The notes: generated by a model not told the origin, from the letters alone. Counted from the first letter of the stretch, positions 27,732 to 37,347 are shown. The stretch: 64,000 nt of DNA from Frateuria flava (GCF_017837635.1 NZ_JAGJRS010000003.1:1-64000); one strand, 5' to 3'. Program-made: numbers and translations.

Positions 27732-28805
27732 CTACAAGGGCTGCTCGCCGTGCCGGGCCAACGCCCAGGCGACATGCTCGCGGACGATCTGGGAGGCGTC
27801 GCGTTCACGCGCACGAAGTGCGGCGACCACCTCAACCGTCGAGGGCGCATTGCCCAATGCCACAGCGACGTTGCGCAGCCAGCCCTCGTAGCCGGTGCGG
27901 CGGATCGCCATGCCCTCGGTGCGGCGCAGGAATTCCTCCTCGCTCCACGCGAACAGCTCCACCAGCTTCGCGCCGTCCAGGCTGTGCCGCGGCGCGAAGT
28001 CCGGCTCCGTGGCGTCCTGCGCGAACTTGTTCCAGGGGCACACCAGCTGGCAATCGTCGCAACCGAAGATGCGGTTGCCCATGGGCGCACGCAGATCCTC
28101 GGGGATCGACCCTTTCAGTTCGATCGTGAGGTAAGAAATGCAGCGGCGCGCGTCGAGCCGGTAGGGACCCAGGATCGCCTGGGTGGGGCAGACGTCGATG
28201 CAGCGCGTGCAGGTGCCGCAGTGCGCCGTGGCAGGTGCGTCGATCGGTAGCGGCAGGTCGGTGTAGAGCTCGCCGAGGAAAAAGTACGAGCCGGCATCCT
28301 TGTTGATGAGCACGGTGTGCTTGCCGATCCAGCCCAGGCCGGCGTTGCGCGCCAGCGCCTTCTCCAGCACCGGCGCTGAATCCACGTACGCCCTGTAGCC
28401 GAAGTCACCGATCGCCGCGCGGATGCGCTCGGCCAGCTTCTGCAACCGGTTGCGCATCAGCTTGTGGTAGTCGCGGCCCAGCGCGTAGCGGGCGACGTAG
28501 CCGGCCTCGCCGTCGTTGATGACGTCCCAGGCGTGCCGGGTACCCGGCGCGCGGTAGTCCATGCGTACGGAAATCACCCGCAGCGTGCCCGGCTCCAGCT
28601 CGGCAGGCCGGCTGCGGCGGGTGCCGTGGCGGGCCATGTAGTCCATCTCGCCGTGCAGGCCGTCGCCGAGCCAGCGTTCCAGGTGGGACTCGTCCTCACC
28701 CAGCTCGATGCCGCTGATCGCGGTTTGCGCAAACCCCAGCTCGCGGGCCCACTGTTTGATCTCGCGGGCAAGCGCGGCATGGTCGGGGGAGGGAACGACG
28801 GACAT
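27732..28805 (-). CDS. queG: Epoxyqueuosine reductase
   Basis: Cobalamin- and Fe-S-dependent enzyme for the last step of queuosine synthesis in tRNA. 357 residues. Two 4Fe-4S motifs are visible: CGTCTRCIDVCPTQAI and CDDCQLVCPWNKF; upstream are the family blocks GRDYHKLMRNRLQ and SAPVLEKALARNAGLGWIGKHT (given in part). The C-terminus shows HEAT-like repeats. The start at 28805 lies six bases after a TACAAT box, so the transcript is probably leaderless. Divergent from nnr, the conserved order of gammaproteobacteria. Confidence 0.95.
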   Translation of the reverse strand: MSVVPSPDHAALAREIKQWARELGFAQTAISGIELGEDESHLERWLGDGLHGEMDYMARHGTRRSRPAELEPGTLRVISVRMDYRAPGTRHAWDVINDGEAGYVARYALGRDYHKLMRNRLQKLAERIRAAIGDFGYRAYVDSAPVLEKALARNAGLGWIGKHTVLINKDAGSYFFLGELYTDLPLPIDAPATAHCGTCTRCIDVCPTQAILGPYRLDARRCISYLTIELKGSIPEDLRAPMGNRIFGCDDCQLVCPWNKFAQDATEPDFAPRHSLDGAKLVELFAWSEEEFLRRTEGMAIRRTGYEGWLRNVAVALGNAPSTVEVVAALRARERDASQIVREHVAWALARHGEQPL

Positions 28806-28845
28806 GCGCCCATTGTAAGTGCGGGCCCGCACCTATAATCGTCCG
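28806..28845. promoter_or_regulatory. Overlapping divergent promoters of queG and nnr around a palindrome
   Basis: A perfect 14-bp palindrome GTGCGGGCCCGCAC (28819-28832) sits between TATAAT (28834-28839, plus strand) and TACAAT (28817-28812, minus strand). Each -10 is followed by exactly six bases and then the ATG, placing both transcription starts at or next to the A of the start codon. The -35 position of each promoter falls on the -10 of the other, so the two should exclude each other. Confidence 0.7.
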
Positions 28846-30330
28846 ATGACCGCGCCACATCGCCACGCCCTGTACACCGTCGCCCAGGTGCGCGCGCTGG
28901 ATCGGCGTGCGATCGATGTGCTGGGCATCCCCGGCTACGAACTCATGCGCCGCGCGGCGGCCGCGGCGTTCGCCAGCCTCCGCCGGCATTGGCCGCAGGC
29001 GCAACGCATCGCGGTCTATTGCGGGCCCGGCAACAATGGCGGCGACGGCTATCTGCTCGCGCTGCTGGCGCACGAGGCCGGCCTGGCCGCCGACGTGCTG
29101 GCCCTGGCCGAGGCCGCGGGCGAAGGGGACGCCGCCCGCGCCCGGACCGCCTGCGAGCAGGCTGGCGTACCGGTCCGTCGCTGGGACGGCACGTCACCGT
29201 TGCTCGAAGCGGACGTGCACGTCGACGCGCTCTATGGAACCGGCCTGAACCGTCCGCCCCAGCCAGCGGCAGCCGCGCTGATCGAGCGACTCAATAGCGG
29301 AGGCAAGCCCATCCTGGCGCTGGACGTGCCCTCCGGCCTGAACGCCGATACCGGTCACTGCCCGGGCGTGGCGATCCGCGCCAGCCTCACGGTCAGCTTC
29401 ATCGCGGCCAAGCGTGGCCTGCACACCGGCCAGGCCAGCGCGCATACCGGACGCGTCGAGCTGGCCACCCTCGGCCTGCCCGAAAGCCTGTGGCAGGAAG
29501 CGCCCGATGCGTACCTGCTCGAAGCGGCGGTGTTGCCGCCACGCCCGCGCGATGCGCACAAGGGCCGCAACGGCCACGTGCTCGCGATCGGCGGCGACCA
29601 CGGCACCGCGGGCGCGATCCGCCTGTGTGGGGAGGCTGCCCTTCGCGGCGGCGCAGGCCTGGTCAGCGTGGCGACGCAGGCCGAACAGCTGGTCGCGCTC
29701 AACGCGGCCCGCCCCGAGCTGATGGCGCATGCGGTCGACGGTCCCCAGGCGCTGGAACCCTTGCTCGAGCGTGCGACCGTGCTGGCGGTCGGCCCGGGCC
29801 TGGGGCGAGGCGCCTGGGGGCACGCGCTCTGGCTGACCGCCCTGGACAGCGCGCTGGCGCTGGTGCTCGATGCCGACGGTCTCAACCTGCTGGCGGCCGA
29901 GCCGCGGCGTTTCGATCCCGCGCGGCAGGTGGTGATCACGCCGCACCCGGGCGAGGCTGCGCGACTGCTGGGGTGTTCCGTTGACGACGTCGAGCGGGAC
30001 CGGTTCGCCGCCGTGCGCGGGCTTGCGCAACGCTTCGGCACGTTGGCGGTGCTCAAGGGCGCCGGGTCGCTGATCGCTGACGCGGACGGCCGTCTGGACG
30101 TCTGTCCCTGGGGCAACCCAGGCATGGCCTCGGGCGGCATGGGGGACCTGCTGACGGGCCTGGTCGCGGCCTTGCTGGCGCAAGGCTGCAGCGCCCGGGA
30201 TGCTGCCCGCCTGGGCGTGGGCCTGCATGCCCGTGCCGGCGACCTGGCCGCCCGCGACGGTGAGCGCGGCCTGCTCGCCAGCGACCTGCTCGCCCCGCTG
30301 CGCAGCCTTCTGAACGGACTGGATGCATGA
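28846..30330 (+). CDS. nnr: Bifunctional NAD(P)H-hydrate epimerase / ADP-dependent dehydratase
   Basis: Repairs damaged NAD(P)HX. The 494-residue fusion has an N-terminal YjeF_N epimerase domain (Rossmann motif CGPGNNGGDGYLLALLAH near residue 65, DALYGTGL, DVPSGLNADTG) and a C-terminal ribokinase-like dehydratase domain (GHVLAIGGDHGTAGA, VITPHPGEAARLL, VLKGAGS, GNPGMASGGMGDLLTG). The start at 28846 follows TATAAT by six bases and no ribosome-binding site exists, pointing to a leaderless mRNA. tsaE overlaps the stop. Confidence 0.95.
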   Translation: MTAPHRHALYTVAQVRALDRRAIDVLGIPGYELMRRAAAAAFASLRRHWPQAQRIAVYCGPGNNGGDGYLLALLAHEAGLAADVLALAEAAGEGDAARARTACEQAGVPVRRWDGTSPLLEADVHVDALYGTGLNRPPQPAAAALIERLNSGGKPILALDVPSGLNADTGHCPGVAIRASLTVSFIAAKRGLHTGQASAHTGRVELATLGLPESLWQEAPDAYLLEAAVLPPRPRDAHKGRNGHVLAIGGDHGTAGAIRLCGEAALRGGAGLVSVATQAEQLVALNAARPELMAHAVDGPQALEPLLERATVLAVGPGLGRGAWGHALWLTALDSALALVLDADGLNLLAAEPRRFDPARQVVITPHPGEAARLLGCSVDDVERDRFAAVRGLAQRFGTLAVLKGAGSLIADADGRLDVCPWGNPGMASGGMGDLLTGLVAALLAQGCSARDAARLGVGLHARAGDLAARDGERGLLASDLLAPLRSLLNGLDA

Positions 30331-30785
30331 GCTACTGGACTCTCCCGGATGAAACCGCCACCGCGGCGCTGGCCCAACGCTTCGCCGCGGCGGTCGACGG
30401 GGGGCTGGTGATCTACCTGCATGGCGACCTGGGTGCCGGCAAGACCAGCTTTGCCCGCGCGCTGCTCACCGCGCTTGGCGTGGGCGAACGGGTCAAGAGC
30501 CCCACCTACAGCCTGGTGGAGTCCTACCGCGCCGGCGAGCTCACGGCCTGGCACCTGGACCTCTACCGCATCGCCGATCCAGGGGAACTGGAATGGCTCG
30601 GGCTGGACGCCCTGGGCGATCCGGCCGCGCTGGTGCTGGTCGAATGGCCCGAGCGGGGCAGCGGCGCCTTGCCGGCACCGGACCTGGTGCTCGAACTGGA
30701 ACACGCCGGCGATGGGCGGCGCGCACGCGCGGACCCGCGTAGCGACCGCGGCAGCGTTGTGCTGGAACGTCTTGGCGAAAGCTAA
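30327..30785 (+). CDS. tsaE: tRNA threonylcarbamoyladenosine biosynthesis ATPase TsaE
   Basis: ATPase that supports the TsaBD complex forming t6A37 in ANN-decoding tRNAs. 152 residues with Walker A GDLGAGKTSF, the family motif VKSPTYSLVESY and the later HLDLYRI and LVLVEWPERG. ATGA overlap with nnr. Common tRNA-modification partner of queG across the divergent promoter. Confidence 0.95.
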   Translation: MSYWTLPDETATAALAQRFAAAVDGGLVIYLHGDLGAGKTSFARALLTALGVGERVKSPTYSLVESYRAGELTAWHLDLYRIADPGELEWLGLDALGDPAALVLVEWPERGSGALPAPDLVLELEHAGDGRRARADPRSDRGSVVLERLGES

Positions 30786-30946
30786 GTTACGGTTCCGTAA
30801 GCAAAAACACGCTATGACGCGTTCGCGTCGAGAAAGCGCGGCTCGGTTCCGTACCTTGGGTTTGCATGACAAAAGCAACGCAGGTTATGGATATCCAAGG
30901 GAAAAACGCTTGCAATCGCGTTTTTGCTGCGTTTCAATGCGGCGCC

Positions 30947-32410
30947 ATGACACGTACGTTCGCGCGCCTGGGAGGAATGGCTCTGGTGGCCCTTGCCGCC
31001 GCGCTGCCGTTGCGCCCGGCGCAAGCGGCCGACGTGCAGGGTGCGCGCGTCTGGGCGGGCCCCGAGTACACCCGCGTGGTGTTCGACCTGTCTGGCCCGG
31101 TGGACTACAAGCTGCGCCGTGACGGCGACACCATCGAGCTGGAGCTTTCCGGTGGCGATCTGGCGCGCGGCTTCGACGCGCCGGCGGCGCAGGGCCTCTA
31201 CAAGGGTCTGGACAGCCGCGCTTCCACTGGCGAATTGCACCTGGTGGCGCATGCCGCCGCGGGTGCCCAGCCGAAGAGCTTCCTGCTCAAGCCCGCGGGC
31301 GAACACGGCTATCGCCTGGTGCTGGATCTCTACCCCGGCAAGGCCGGAGCTATCGCGGATGCGGCAGACGCCCGCACGCCCGACGCCCCCACGCCCGGCG
31401 TGCTGGCCAGCGTCAAGCCCACGTCCAGCGTGGGCAAGGGCGCCAGGCAGGCTGCCGCGCTGCTCGGTGGCGAGCGCAAGGTGATCGTTGCGGTCGATGC
31501 CGGGCACGGCGGCAAGGATCCCGGTTCGCACGGGCCCAGCGGCACGCAGGAAAAGGACGTCACGCTTGCCGTGGCGCGCGCCCTGGCCGCCGAGATCAAC
31601 CGCCAGCCGGGCATGAAGGCGGTGCTGACCCGCGACGGCGACTATTTCATCCCGCTCAAGCGTCGCTACCAGATCGCCCGCGAGCAGAACGCGGACATGT
31701 TCGTCTCCGTCCACGCCGATGCCTTCACCAGCAGCGACGCCAAGGGCTCCTCGGTGTGGGTGCTGTCGCCGCGCGGCAAGACCTCCGAGGCGGCGCGCTG
31801 GCTGGCCGACCGCGAAAACCGCGCCGACCTGATCGGCGGTGTCTCGCTGGACGACAAGGACGACAGCCTCGCCGCGGTCCTGCTGGACCTGCAGCAGGGC
31901 TACGCCATCCAGGCCAGCGAGGCGATCGCCGGCAACGTGCTCAAGGCGCTGGCCAGGCTGGGCCCGACCCACCGCGGCCACGTCGAACATGCCAACTTCG
32001 TGGTGCTGCGCTCGCCGGACGTGCCTTCGATCCTGGTCGAGACCGCTTTCATCAGCAACCCGGCCGAGGAGCGCAAGCTGCGCGATCCGGCGCACCAGCG
32101 CCAGCTGGCCGAGGCGGTGATGGGTGGCGTGCGCAACTATTTCGAGGCGACCCCGCCCCCGGGCACCTGGTTTGCCGCGCAGGCGATGCGTCGCAGCGGC
32201 ATCCTGGCGTCCGCCAGCAAGCCCGCCGCGACCGTGGCGGACACGCGCGCCGATGCCAACGTGCGCGACCTGCACCGGGTCGCGCGCGGCGAGAGCCTGG
32301 GCAGCATCGCGCGCCAGTACGGCGTCAGCGTGAACGCGCTCAAGAGCGCCAACCGCATGAACAGCGACACCGTGCAGGCCGGCGCGGTGCTGGCGATTCC
32401 CGCCGGTTGA
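30947..32410 (+). CDS. N-acetylmuramoyl-L-alanine amidase (AmiB/AmiC type)
   Basis: Zinc amidase that cleaves septal peptidoglycan during cell separation, exported to the periplasm. The 487-residue precursor has a signal peptide (MALVALAAALPLRPAQA), an AMIN domain (ARVWAGPEYTRVVFDLSG), a linker, the Amidase_3 domain (VDAGHGGKDPG with the zinc His, then EKDV, SVHADAF, LVETAFISNPAEE with catalytic Glu) and a C-terminal LysM repeat (HRVARGESLGSIARQYGV). I place the start at ATG 30947; another in-frame ATG at 30866 would add 27 residues before the signal sequence. Located between tsaE and mutL like E. coli amiB. Confidence 0.93.
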   Translation: MTRTFARLGGMALVALAAALPLRPAQAADVQGARVWAGPEYTRVVFDLSGPVDYKLRRDGDTIELELSGGDLARGFDAPAAQGLYKGLDSRASTGELHLVAHAAAGAQPKSFLLKPAGEHGYRLVLDLYPGKAGAIADAADARTPDAPTPGVLASVKPTSSVGKGARQAAALLGGERKVIVAVDAGHGGKDPGSHGPSGTQEKDVTLAVARALAAEINRQPGMKAVLTRDGDYFIPLKRRYQIAREQNADMFVSVHADAFTSSDAKGSSVWVLSPRGKTSEAARWLADRENRADLIGGVSLDDKDDSLAAVLLDLQQGYAIQASEAIAGNVLKALARLGPTHRGHVEHANFVVLRSPDVPSILVETAFISNPAEERKLRDPAHQRQLAEAVMGGVRNYFEATPPPGTWFAAQAMRRSGILASASKPAATVADTRADANVRDLHRVARGESLGSIARQYGVSVNALKSANRMNSDTVQAGAVLAIPAG

Positions 32411-32433
32411 TTTTCCACCGCCCGCCTTCGCGA

Positions 32434-32580
32434 GCCTTCCCCGCGCCAAGGGGAAGGTGCCGACAGGCGGATGGGTATGACCTGGCCTCGGTCCCCATTT
32501 GCATTTGAGCTCTGGCGAGCGACTGCGCGTCCGGCAACCCCCATCCGCCCTTCGGGCACCTTCCCCCGCAGGCAGGAACG
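32434..32580. repeat. REP1 modules, tail-to-tail
   Basis: Here two modules point inward instead of outward: CCTTCCCCGCGCCAAGGGGAAGG (as arms CCTTCCCC/GGGGAAGG) with tail TGCCGACAGGCGGATGGG at 32434-32475, and CCCCCATCCGCCCTTCGGGC with ACCTTCCCCCG at 32537-32570. One end is the GACA type, the other the TTCG type. It fills the amidase-mutL gap. Confidence 0.7.
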
Positions 32581-32663
32581 CTCGATGGCCTGCATCCACG
32601 AGTTTGCGTGCCCGCCGGGCAGGATCGTTGGGCATTGCCTGCCGCACGCTTTAAGCTTGCCCG

Positions 32664-34472
32664 ATGCCCGTCATCCGCCAGCTTCCCCCCGACCTCATCA
32701 ACCAGATCGCCGCCGGCGAGGTGATCGAGCGCCCGTCCTCGGTGGTCAAGGAACTGGTCGAGAACAGCCTCGACGCCGGCGCCACCCGCATCGAGGTGGA
32801 CATCGAGCAGGGGGGCGCGCGGCTGATCCGCGTGCGCGATGACGGCGGTGGCATCGGCCCGGACGACCTGCCGCTGGCGGTGGCCTCGCATGCGACCAGC
32901 AAGATCGGCAGTTTCGACGACCTCGAACACGTCGCCAGCATGGGTTTTCGCGGCGAAGCGCTGGCCTCCGTCGCCTCGGTGGCGCGTTTCGCGCTGACCT
33001 CCCGGTTGCGTGATGCCGACAGCGCATTCCGCCTTGAAGTGGATGGCGGGCGCATGCAGCCGGTGCGTCCGGCGCAACACCCGGCCGGGACCAGCGTCGA
33101 GGTGCGCGACCTGTTCTTCAACGTGCCGGCGCGGCGGAAATTCCTGCGTGCCGAGCGCACCGAGCTTGCGCACATCGATGACCTGCTGAAGTCGCTCTCG
33201 CTGGCGCGTCGCTCGGTGGAATTCCGCCTGAGCCACAACGGCAAGCCGCTGCGCCTGTTCAGGGCCTGCCCGGACCAGCCCTCGGCGCTGGCGCGCGTGG
33301 CCGAGGTGCTCGGCGAGGGATTCCCGGCGCAGAGTCTGCACATCGACCACGCCGCGGCGGGCATGCAGCTCTCCGGCTGGGTCGGGTTGCCGACCGCGTC
33401 GCGCGCGCAGGCCGACGGGCAGTACTTCTACGTCAACGGACGGCTGGTGCGCGACCGCGTGGTGGCCCACGCCGTGCGCCAGGCCTATGCGGACGTGCTG
33501 TTCCACGGTCGGCATCCGGCTTTCGTGCTGTACCTGGAACTCGATCCGGCCGGCGTCGACGTCAACGTGCATCCGGCCAAGCACGAGGTGCGTTTTCGCG
33601 AGCAGCGGCTGGTGCACGACTTCCTGTTCCGCAGCCTGCACGAGGCGCTGGCGCAGACGCGGGCGGGACTGGCCGTGCCGCCGGTGCACGAATCGCCGCT
33701 CCCGCCGACACCGGCCTACGCCTACGGCAGTCCCGGCGGTTCGCGCCCTGCGCAGTTCGCCCAGAGCCGGCTCAGCCTTGGCCTGCGTGACGAGCCGCTG
33801 GCCGACTACGCGACGCTGCTCGGCGAGCCCGGGGTACCGATGGGTGCTGGCGTGCCGATGGCCATGCCCGAGGCGGACGAGCGCGAGGCGCCGCCGCTGG
33901 GCTTCGCCATCGCCCAGCTCAAGAGCATCTACATCCTGGCCGAGAATGCGCACGGCCTGGTGCTGGTGGACATGCACGCGGCGCACGAGCGCATCACCTA
34001 CGAGAAGCTCAAGGCCGCCCGCGCCTGCAGCAACCTGCGCTCGCAGATGCTGCTGGTGCCGCTCAATCTGTCGATGAGCGCGAAGGAGGCGGCCGCCGCC
34101 GAGGAGCACGCGGAGGCGCTGGCCGCGTGGGGCCTGGAGCTTTCGCGCAGCGGCCCGTCCACCGTGGTGGTGCGGCGGATCCCCGCGTTGCTGGAGGGCG
34201 CGGACGTCAACCAGCTCGTCACCGACGTGCTGGCGGAACTGGCCCAGCACGGCAGTTCGCGCCGCCTGCAGGAACTGGAGAATGAGCTGCTCTCGACCAT
34301 GGCCTGCCACGGTTCCGTGCGAGCCGGGCGTCGGCTGACGCTGCCCGAGATGAACGCGTTGTTGCGCGAGATGGAGGCGACCGAGCGCTCGGGCCAATGC
34401 AACCATGGCCGGCCGACCTGGGTGCAGCTGTCGCTGGGCGAGCTCGACCGGCTGTTCCTGCGCGGTCGCTGA
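32664..34472 (+). CDS. mutL: DNA mismatch repair protein MutL
   Basis: GHKL ATPase that links MutS recognition to MutH or other downstream nucleases. 602 residues. N-terminal motifs: [20 protein letters not shown] (motif I), DDGGGI (II), ATSKI and [14 protein letters not shown] (III), then the transducer domain [12 protein letters not shown]. The C-terminal dimerisation domain starts near residue 400 ([20 protein letters not shown]). No DQHAxxExxxE endonuclease motif is seen (here [13 protein letters not shown]), in keeping with gammaproteobacterial MutL that use a separate incision nuclease. The frequent downstream genes miaA-hfq are absent. Confidence 0.96.
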   Translation: MPVIRQLPPDLINQIAAGEVIERPSSVVKELVENSLDAGATRIEVDIEQGGARLIRVRDDGGGIGPDDLPLAVASHATSKIGSFDDLEHVASMGFRGEALASVASVARFALTSRLRDADSAFRLEVDGGRMQPVRPAQHPAGTSVEVRDLFFNVPARRKFLRAERTELAHIDDLLKSLSLARRSVEFRLSHNGKPLRLFRACPDQPSALARVAEVLGEGFPAQSLHIDHAAAGMQLSGWVGLPTASRAQADGQYFYVNGRLVRDRVVAHAVRQAYADVLFHGRHPAFVLYLELDPAGVDVNVHPAKHEVRFREQRLVHDFLFRSLHEALAQTRAGLAVPPVHESPLPPTPAYAYGSPGGSRPAQFAQSRLSLGLRDEPLADYATLLGEPGVPMGAGVPMAMPEADEREAPPLGFAIAQLKSIYILAENAHGLVLVDMHAAHERITYEKLKAARACSNLRSQMLLVPLNLSMSAKEAAAAEEHAEALAAWGLELSRSGPSTVVVRRIPALLEGADVNQLVTDVLAELAQHGSSRRLQELENELLSTMACHGSVRAGRRLTLPEMNALLREMEATERSGQCNHGRPTWVQLSLGELDRLFLRGR

Positions 34473-34590
34473 TTCCGCAGCAGCGCAGGTTGCGCGCAAG
34501 CGCCATGTCCTGGTCGCGCACAGGTGCGCTCCCGGGAGCCTGGGCAGGCTCGTCTATACTCGATCGCGATCCCCCACGCTGGAGAGCCCC

Positions 34591-35505
34591 ATGCTTCGCG
34601 CCAGCCTGTTCCTCGCCGCCATCACCCTGGGAGCCGTTGCCGTGCACGCCGCCGATACCGATCCGTACACCCGCCAGATCGAGCAGTGGCGGGCCGACCG
34701 CGTCGCACGGCTGACCGCGCCGGACGGCTGGCTGAGCCTGATCGGGCTGGAGTGGCTGCACGAGGGTGCCAATCGCATCGGCAGCGCTGCCGACAACGAC
34801 ATCGTGTTGGCTACCGGCGCCGCTCACCTGGGCACGGTGACCCTCGGCCAGGACGGCACTGCGCGCATCGCGCTGGACAAGGACGCCGGTGCCACCGTCG
34901 ACGGCAAGCCGGTGGCGGAGGCAACGCTGGTCGATGACATGCACGCCGGCGCTACCGGTCCCACGCTCGTGCGTTTCGGCAGCGCGAGCTTCTACGTGAT
35001 CGATCGCGACGGCCGCAGGGCGCTGCGCGTGAAGGACCCGGACGCGCCGACCCGCGCGCGCTTCGCGGGCATCGACTATTTTCCGATCGACCCATCCTGG
35101 CGCATCGAGGCCGACTGGGTGCCGTTCGCGCCTGGCCACAAGCTCGAGATCGGGTCAGTGATCGGCACCATCGAGGCGGTCGACGTGCCGGGCAAGGCGG
35201 TATTCCAGCGCGACGGCCACACCTTCGAGCTGATGCCCTACCAGGAGGAGCCGGGCGGCGAGCTGTTCTTCGTGATCGCCGACCGCACCTCGGGCAAGGA
35301 AACCTACGGTGCCGCGCGCTTCTTCTACGCAGCCTTGCCCAAGGGCGGGTTGTCGCAGCCAGGCAAGGTGGAGCTGGACTTCAACAAGGCCTACAACCCG
35401 CCGTGTGCGTTCACGCCATTCGCGACGTGTCCGTTGGCGCCGCCGGAGAACCGGCTGGACCTGGCCGTGACCGCCGGCGAAAAGAAGTACCGCGGCGGAC
35501 ACTAG
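34591..35505 (+). CDS. DUF1684 domain exported protein
   Basis: 304-residue protein with a signal peptide (MLRASLFLAAITLGAVAVHA) and the DUF1684 blocks IEQWRADRVARLTAPDGWLS (start of domain), LIGLEWLHEG and the C-terminal FNKAYNPPCAFTPFATCPL with two conserved Cys, then APPENRLDL. The domain is widespread but has no proven function. GGAGAG at 34581-34586 and TATACT at 34555-34560 support the start and a promoter. It stands alone between mutL and a convergent crotonase gene. Confidence 0.85.
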   Translation: MLRASLFLAAITLGAVAVHAADTDPYTRQIEQWRADRVARLTAPDGWLSLIGLEWLHEGANRIGSAADNDIVLATGAAHLGTVTLGQDGTARIALDKDAGATVDGKPVAEATLVDDMHAGATGPTLVRFGSASFYVIDRDGRRALRVKDPDAPTRARFAGIDYFPIDPSWRIEADWVPFAPGHKLEIGSVIGTIEAVDVPGKAVFQRDGHTFELMPYQEEPGGELFFVIADRTSGKETYGAARFFYAALPKGGLSQPGKVELDFNKAYNPPCAFTPFATCPLAPPENRLDLAVTAGEKKYRGGH

Positions 35506-35512
35506 CGTCCCC

Positions 35513-35574
35513 CTGTAGGAGCGCACCCTGTGCGCGACCCGATGCACGGTCGCGCACAGGGTGCGCTCCTACAG
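35513..35574. repeat. REP2-type hairpin (perfect copy)
   Basis: CTGTAGGAGCGCACCCTGTG and its complement CACAGGGTGCGCTCCTACAG enclose CGCGACC-GATGCAC-GGTCGCG; this is the most perfect copy of the family in the window. It lies between convergent genes and extends to 8 bases from the crotonase stop. Confidence 0.8.
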
Positions 35575-35581
35575 CAAGGTT

Positions 35582-36364
35582 TCAGCGACCCTTGAACGCG
35601 GCCTTGCGCTTTTCCAGGAACGCCTGGGTGCCTTCGCGCATGTCCTCGGTGGCGAAGGCCAAGGCAAAGCCCTGCGTTTCGAATTCGAGGCCCTGATCCA
35701 GCGCCGTTTCGCCGCCCAGCAGGATCGCATCGAGGATGCCCGCGGCGGCCAGTGGCGCGGCGGCGGCCAACTGGTCAGCCAAGGTGTGGACCGCTTCGTC
35801 CAGCGCCTCGGGCGCCACCACGCGATTGACCAGCCCCAACTCGTAGGCCCGTTGCGCACCGATCGGCGCGCCGGTCAGGCACAGTTCCAGCGCAGCGCTG
35901 CGGCCGGCCAGGCGCAGCAGGCGCTGGGTGCCGCCGAAGCCGGGGATCAGGCCCAGGTTGATTTCCGGCTGGCCGAACTTGGCCTTCTCGCTGGCCACGC
36001 GCAGATGGCAGGCCATCGCCAGCTCCATGCCACCGCCGAGCGCGAAGCCCTGGATGCGTGCGATCACCGGTTTGCCCAGGCGCTCAATCGTGCTCATCAG
36101 GCGTTGCCCCGTGCGCGAGAACGACTGCGCCTGCACCGGCGTATAGCCGTTCATCTCGGCGATGTCGGCGCCGGCCACGAAGGCCTTCTCGCCCGCGCCG
36201 GTGAGCACCACCGCCCGCACCGCGTCGTCCTGCGCGGCCTGGGTGAAGGCGAGGGTCAGCTCGTTGAGCGTATCGCGGTTGAGCGCGTTGAGCTTGTCCG
36301 GGCGGTTGACGGTGATCACGCGCACCGCGCCGCGGTTGGCGATTTCCAGATTGCGATAGGCCAT
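35582..36364 (-). CDS. Enoyl-CoA hydratase (crotonase family)
   Basis: Hydrates trans-2-enoyl-CoA in fatty-acid or amino-acid degradation. 260 residues with the oxyanion-hole region KAFVAGADIAEM and both catalytic Glu residues: GGGMELAMACH and GQPEINLGLIPGFGGTQRL. This two-Glu pattern is that of true short-chain hydratases, in contrast to the second crotonase at 39111-39872. The start at 36364 gives MAYRNLEIANRGAVRV; the frame is open upstream without family similarity. Confidence 0.92.
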   Translation of the reverse strand: MAYRNLEIANRGAVRVITVNRPDKLNALNRDTLNELTLAFTQAAQDDAVRAVVLTGAGEKAFVAGADIAEMNGYTPVQAQSFSRTGQRLMSTIERLGKPVIARIQGFALGGGMELAMACHLRVASEKAKFGQPEINLGLIPGFGGTQRLLRLAGRSAALELCLTGAPIGAQRAYELGLVNRVVAPEALDEAVHTLADQLAAAAPLAAAGILDAILLGGETALDQGLEFETQGFALAFATEDMREGTQAFLEKRKAAFKGR

Positions 36365-36512
36365 GTCAAGCGCTCCGATGGCGAGGAGAAAACGCGCATG
36401 GTAACGCGGGAACCTTTGCGGCTGTGCGGGTTCGAAGCACACGCCGGTCGCGGCGCTGCATGGCGTCGCCAATGCGCATAGCATGTCGGTACCGTCGACG
36501 TTGGAGGCAGGC

Positions 36513-37223
36513 ATGACACGACTGGGTGGGTTGGCGCTTGGCATGCTGCTGCTGGGAAGCGTCGCGCATGCGCAGGACCGCGCCGGCGCGCCGACCTCGC
36601 AGATCAAGCTGGACAAGCACAAGCTGTCCTACGCGATCGGCTACCAGATTGGCAGCCAGTTCGCCGGCGGCGAGCCAGACGTGGATCTGGCTACCGTGCA
36701 GAAGGCCATAACCGACGCGTACGCCAAGCGCCATCCAGCCGTCTCGATGCAGGACATGCATGCCCAGCTCCAGCGACTGGAGCAACAGATGCACGCCAAC
36801 GCCGTGGCCGAGTTCAAACACATCGCTCAGGCCAATGCGCGCAAGAGCGCCGACTACATGGCGCAGAACCGCAAGCGCCCGGGCGTGGTCCAATTGCCTT
36901 CGGGCATCCAGTACGCGGTGATCGCGTCGGGCAAGGGCACGCAACGCCCCCGGGTCACCAGCACGGTGACGGTGAACTACCGCGGCATGCTGGTGGACGG
37001 TACCGAGTTCGACAGTTCGTGGGCTCACGGCGCGCCGGTCACCTTCCAGGTCGACAAGGTCATCCCCGGCTGGCAGGACGTGATCCCGCGCATGCATGTG
37101 GGCGATCGCTGGAAGGTGGTGATCCCGCCGCAGCTGGCTTACGGCGAACGCGGCCAGCTGCCGCGCATCGGGCCCAACGAGGCGCTGGTGTTCGAGATCG
37201 AACTGCTCGACATCGCACAGTAG
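36513..37223 (+). CDS. FKBP-type peptidyl-prolyl cis-trans isomerase (Mip/FkpA-like)
   Basis: Periplasmic folding catalyst of 236 residues. Signal peptide MTRLGGLALGMLLLGSVAHA, a helical dimerisation domain (KLSYAIGYQIGSQFAGGEPD to about residue 125) and a C-terminal FKBP domain (VTVNYRGMLVDGTEFDSSW, VIPGWQDVIPRMHVGDRWK, IPPQLAYGERG). GGAGG at 36503-36507 supports the ATG at 36513. Related proteins include Legionella Mip and E. coli FkpA/FklB. Confidence 0.92.
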   Translation: MTRLGGLALGMLLLGSVAHAQDRAGAPTSQIKLDKHKLSYAIGYQIGSQFAGGEPDVDLATVQKAITDAYAKRHPAVSMQDMHAQLQRLEQQMHANAVAEFKHIAQANARKSADYMAQNRKRPGVVQLPSGIQYAVIASGKGTQRPRVTSTVTVNYRGMLVDGTEFDSSWAHGAPVTFQVDKVIPGWQDVIPRMHVGDRWKVVIPPQLAYGERGQLPRIGPNEALVFEIELLDIAQ

Positions 37224-37334
37224 GCGAAGCCCCCGCGAACGGTGGGCCAGACCGTTCCTGCCAGGCGCAGGCGCGTGGTTGAAATCGAAGCGCATGCCGC
37301 GGTCGTTCGCACAGCCACGCCCGCGCGCATCGGC

Positions 37335-37340
37335 TAAAAT
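37335..37340 (+). promoter_or_regulatory. Promoter -10 of DUF1289-nudL-sseA operon, leaderless spacing
   Basis: TAAAAT is followed by seven bases and the ATG of the DUF1289 gene. The start of transcription would fall on or next to the ATG. The -35 region is weak. Confidence 0.5.
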
Positions 37341-37347
37341 CGCACGA

